Source of the DNA: Sva-07 sp964549065
GTDB lineage: Bacteria > Actinomycetota > Acidimicrobiia > Acidimicrobiales > Ilumatobacteraceae
Direction of reading: 5' to 3'
DNA length: 14,194 nt
NCBI GenBank assembly: GCA_964549065.1
Contig: CAZJUC010000071.1
Span: 1 to 14,194, forward strand
Shown here: one piece after another, positions 14,149-14,194 of the stretch
Position numbering within the stretch: position 1 is the stretch's first letter
Layout: the number at the start of each line of letters is the position of its first letter
Notes under the pieces: model-generated
Told to the model about the DNA's origin: nothing
Seen by the model: the letters and a program-made list of their open reading frames with translations, nothing else
Database searches by the model: none
Made by a program: the position numbers and the translations under genes

Positions 14149-14194
14149 AGATCGGAAGAGCGTCGTGTAGGGAAAGAGTGTTCAGAGCCGTGTA
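14149..14194 (+). other. Illumina TruSeq adapter and i5 index (sequencing artefact)
   Basis: From 14149 the sequence AGATCGGAAGAGCGTCGTGT and the following 13 bases to 14181 are the reverse complement of the Illumina universal adapter. Bases 14182-14189 (TCAGAGCC) are the reverse complement of TruSeq HT index D504 (GGCTCTGA) as I recall it. GTGTA at 14190-14194 continues the adapter. This is untrimmed read-through at a contig end. Bases 14017-14148 are genuine upstream sequence of the FtsK-like gene, with no further gene that I can support. Confidence 0.97.

Noticed and set aside
14100..14194. Frames reading into the last bases of the window
   Set aside because: Bases from 14149 are adapter, so these frames are artificial.
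1..14194. CRISPR arrays, tRNA or rRNA genes, insertion sequences
   Set aside because: No regularly spaced repeat-spacer pattern, no cloverleaf or rRNA sequence that I could recognise, and no transposase or integrase gene.

Overview
The window is high-GC DNA with long open frames on both strands, many GTG starts and weak or absent Shine-Dalgarno sequences. This suggests an actinobacterium. A fused FHA/FtsK secretion ATPase, an actinobacterial-type SoxR and a fused Fe-S/molybdenum hydroxylase fit Acidimicrobiia (Ilumatobacter-like), but that placement is inference. The last 46 bases (14149-14194) are an Illumina adapter with a sample index, not genome, so the window is the end of a draft contig and true sequence stops at 14148.

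Layout. 1-562 (-): N-terminal part of an acyl-CoA dehydrogenase running off the left edge. 563-919: a 357-bp divergent intergenic region with three tandem 20-bp near-palindromes and a separate inverted repeat. 920-2134 (+): an APH-fold small-molecule kinase of unknown substrate. 2270-2821 (+): a secreted low-complexity ESVSA/ESVSI repeat protein with a PhoB-like 11-bp direct repeat upstream. 2898-5160 (-): an apparent operon of a Rieske protein fused to a large His-rich helical domain, a 38-codon micro-ORF that overlaps both neighbours, and a SOUL haem-binding protein. 5185-5658 (+): SoxR, divergent from that operon. 5725-8391 (-): a fused 2Fe-2S/molybdopterin hydroxylase of the xanthine dehydrogenase family. 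8515-14016 (-): an FHA/triple-ATPase FtsK (type VII secretion-like) protein, an N-carbamoyl-D-amino-acid hydrolase-like enzyme coupled to it by an ATGA overlap, and a Fur-family regulator 28 bp further on.

The most notable unit is 2898-5658. SoxR has all four [2Fe-2S] cysteines. One perfect 8-4-8 dyad lies inside a 19-bp promoter spacer, the hallmark of MerR/SoxR-activated promoters, and points at the Rieske fusion gene. A second, opposed promoter with a 17-bp spacer would make soxR, and both transcripts would be leaderless. The reading is a redox-responsive module: SoxR senses redox-active small molecules or oxidants and switches on a Rieske/His-rich putative oxygenase, a coupled microprotein and a SOUL haem protein. 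The catalytic role of the His-rich domain is not known to me; a remote relationship to questin oxidase-like (DUF4243) proteins is a guess.

The molybdenum hydroxylase, the carbamoyl hydrolase and the Fur-like regulator could belong to nitrogen-compound (purine/hydantoin) catabolism. However, the hydrolase is translationally coupled to the secretion ATPase, an unexpected pairing.
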